Assembly: GCF_025685655.1 (NCBI RefSeq)
Contig: NZ_JAGSYG010000008.1
Coordinates: 62,001-126,000 of the forward strand
DNA from: Acidicapsa ligni
GTDB taxonomy: Bacteria; Acidobacteriota; Terriglobia; Terriglobales; Acidobacteriaceae
DNA: 64,000 bases
Reading direction: 5' to 3'
The stretch's first letter is position 1. Every line of letters starts with the position of its first letter. A program made the position numbers and the translations under genes. The notes beneath the pieces are model-generated. The model had not been told where the DNA came from, did not search any database, and saw only the letters and a program-made list of their open reading frames with translations. Positions 63,535-64,000 of the stretch are shown piece by piece.

Positions 63535-64000
63535 ATGTTCAACCTTCTCCCCAAAGATGACAAGTTTTATGATGAGCTTGAGCAGTTGGCTGATCGTGTT
63601 GTCAGCACTGCGAAGCAGTTGGAAGGCATAGTCTCGAGCTTCCCAAGTTTTGATGGCCAACTGTACAACATTGAACAGGATCGAATTGCGGCTCGTAAGA
63701 TTTTTGGTGAATCTCTGCTTAGGCTCGACCAGGCTTTTATCACTCCGCTCGATCGCGAAGACATTCTAGGTCTCATCAACGAAATGTATGGCGTCGTCGA
63801 TAGATCTTCAGAACTATCGCAACGATTTCGTCTCTACAGGTTGAAAGACTTGCATCCGACCCTCACCGGTCAGGCGAAGAATCTTTCGACTATTGCCAGC
63901 GTACTCAATGGCATTATCCACGGCTTGCGCAAGCAAAAGAAGCTGAAGGATTTCAAGCCGGATTTAGACGCTGTTTCGGATGCCATGGAATTGGTCAAGC
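63535..64000 (+). CDS. DUF47/PhoU-like phosphate-transport accessory protein (3' end outside window)
   Basis: The ATG at 63535 follows AAGGAG. The 155 visible residues are all helical: FNLLPKDDKFYDELEQLADR, IEQDRIAARKIFGESLLRLD, then QAFITPLDREDILGLINEMY, which is the hallmark segment of the DUF47 (YkaA/Pit-accessory) family related to PhoU. Such genes usually precede a Pit-type low-affinity phosphate transporter, which would be expected just beyond the window edge. Confidence 0.9.
   Translation, partial: MFNLLPKDDKFYDELEQLADRVVSTAKQLEGIVSSFPSFDGQLYNIEQDRIAARKIFGESLLRLDQAFITPLDREDILGLINEMYGVVDRSSELSQRFRLYRLKDLHPTLTGQAKNLSTIASVLNGIIHGLRKQKKLKDFKPDLDAVSDAMELVK

Noticed and set aside
1..64000. 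Prophage, insertion sequence, integron or CRISPR array
   Set aside because: No transposase, integrase, phage structural gene or regularly spaced repeat array was found; the GATAAG repeats are only three and far apart.

Overview
The window looks like chromosomal DNA of an Acidobacteriota (probably class Terriglobia, family Acidobacteriaceae). This is inferred from gene content, not from a marker gene. The evidence is three Oar-like TonB-dependent receptors with carboxypeptidase-regulatory N-termini, three PadR + large 'orphan' MacB/FtsX permease (ADOP) modules, a cytochrome c/P460 gene, and a full rsbR-S-T stressosome operon. I see no rRNA, tRNA, CRISPR array, transposase or phage gene.

Layout. 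0-4 kb: tail of an Oar-like receptor, a lipoprotein and a YVTN beta-propeller protein. 4.3-10.5 kb (minus): tripartite RND efflux operon (small membrane protein, adaptor, RND pump, TolC). 10.9-13.9 kb: PadR/ADOP module 1. 14.2-16.3 kb: a decaying patch with a TolC-family pseudogene carrying an in-frame TAG, and a LuxR-type remnant. 16.6-26.9 kb: a glycan-type locus with two calcineurin-like phosphoesterases, a membrane-anchored winged-helix-like regulator divergent from a large Oar-like receptor, and a GH89 alpha-N-acetylglucosaminidase. 27-31.8 kb: a sigma-54 activator followed by a well-formed -24/-12 promoter driving a small STAS-like gene, a decayed small gene, then an ECF sigma factor overlapping a FixJ/LuxR-type response regulator. 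32-34.4 kb: an EAL phosphodiesterase with C-terminal PAS domains, and a TonB receptor remnant. 34.9-41.1 kb: two convergent PadR/ADOP modules separated by a bidirectional terminator. 41.6-42.7 kb: a frameshifted cytochrome c-cytochrome P460 fusion. 42.8-46.8 kb: TetR/S9 peptidase and TetR/AhpD-like divergent pairs, each with a visible operator. 46.9-49.9 kb: a SnoaL-like protein, a Tat-exported GH5 hydrolase and a cyanase. 50-55 kb: an Oar-like receptor divergent from a LytS/LytTR two-component pair. 55-61.9 kb (minus): rsbR-rsbS-rsbT-SpoIIE phosphatase-(RsbT fused to hybrid kinase)-(REC-PAS-kinase)-REC, a stressosome wired to a phosphorelay. 62.2-64 kb: divergent acetate kinase and the start of a DUF47/PhoU-like gene.

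How it works together. Much of the window is sensing and export: receptors with neighbouring regulators (18-24 kb and 50-55 kb), efflux and permease modules under PadR control, and a stress-signalling operon whose output appears to be histidine-aspartate phosphotransfer rather than sigma-B, since no sigma-B or anti-sigma-B gene is present. Pseudogenes concentrate at 14.6-16.3 kb and 30-34.5 kb. A short GATAAG-containing palindromic repeat occurs in three intergenic regions at 34.7, 41.3 and 45.4 kb.
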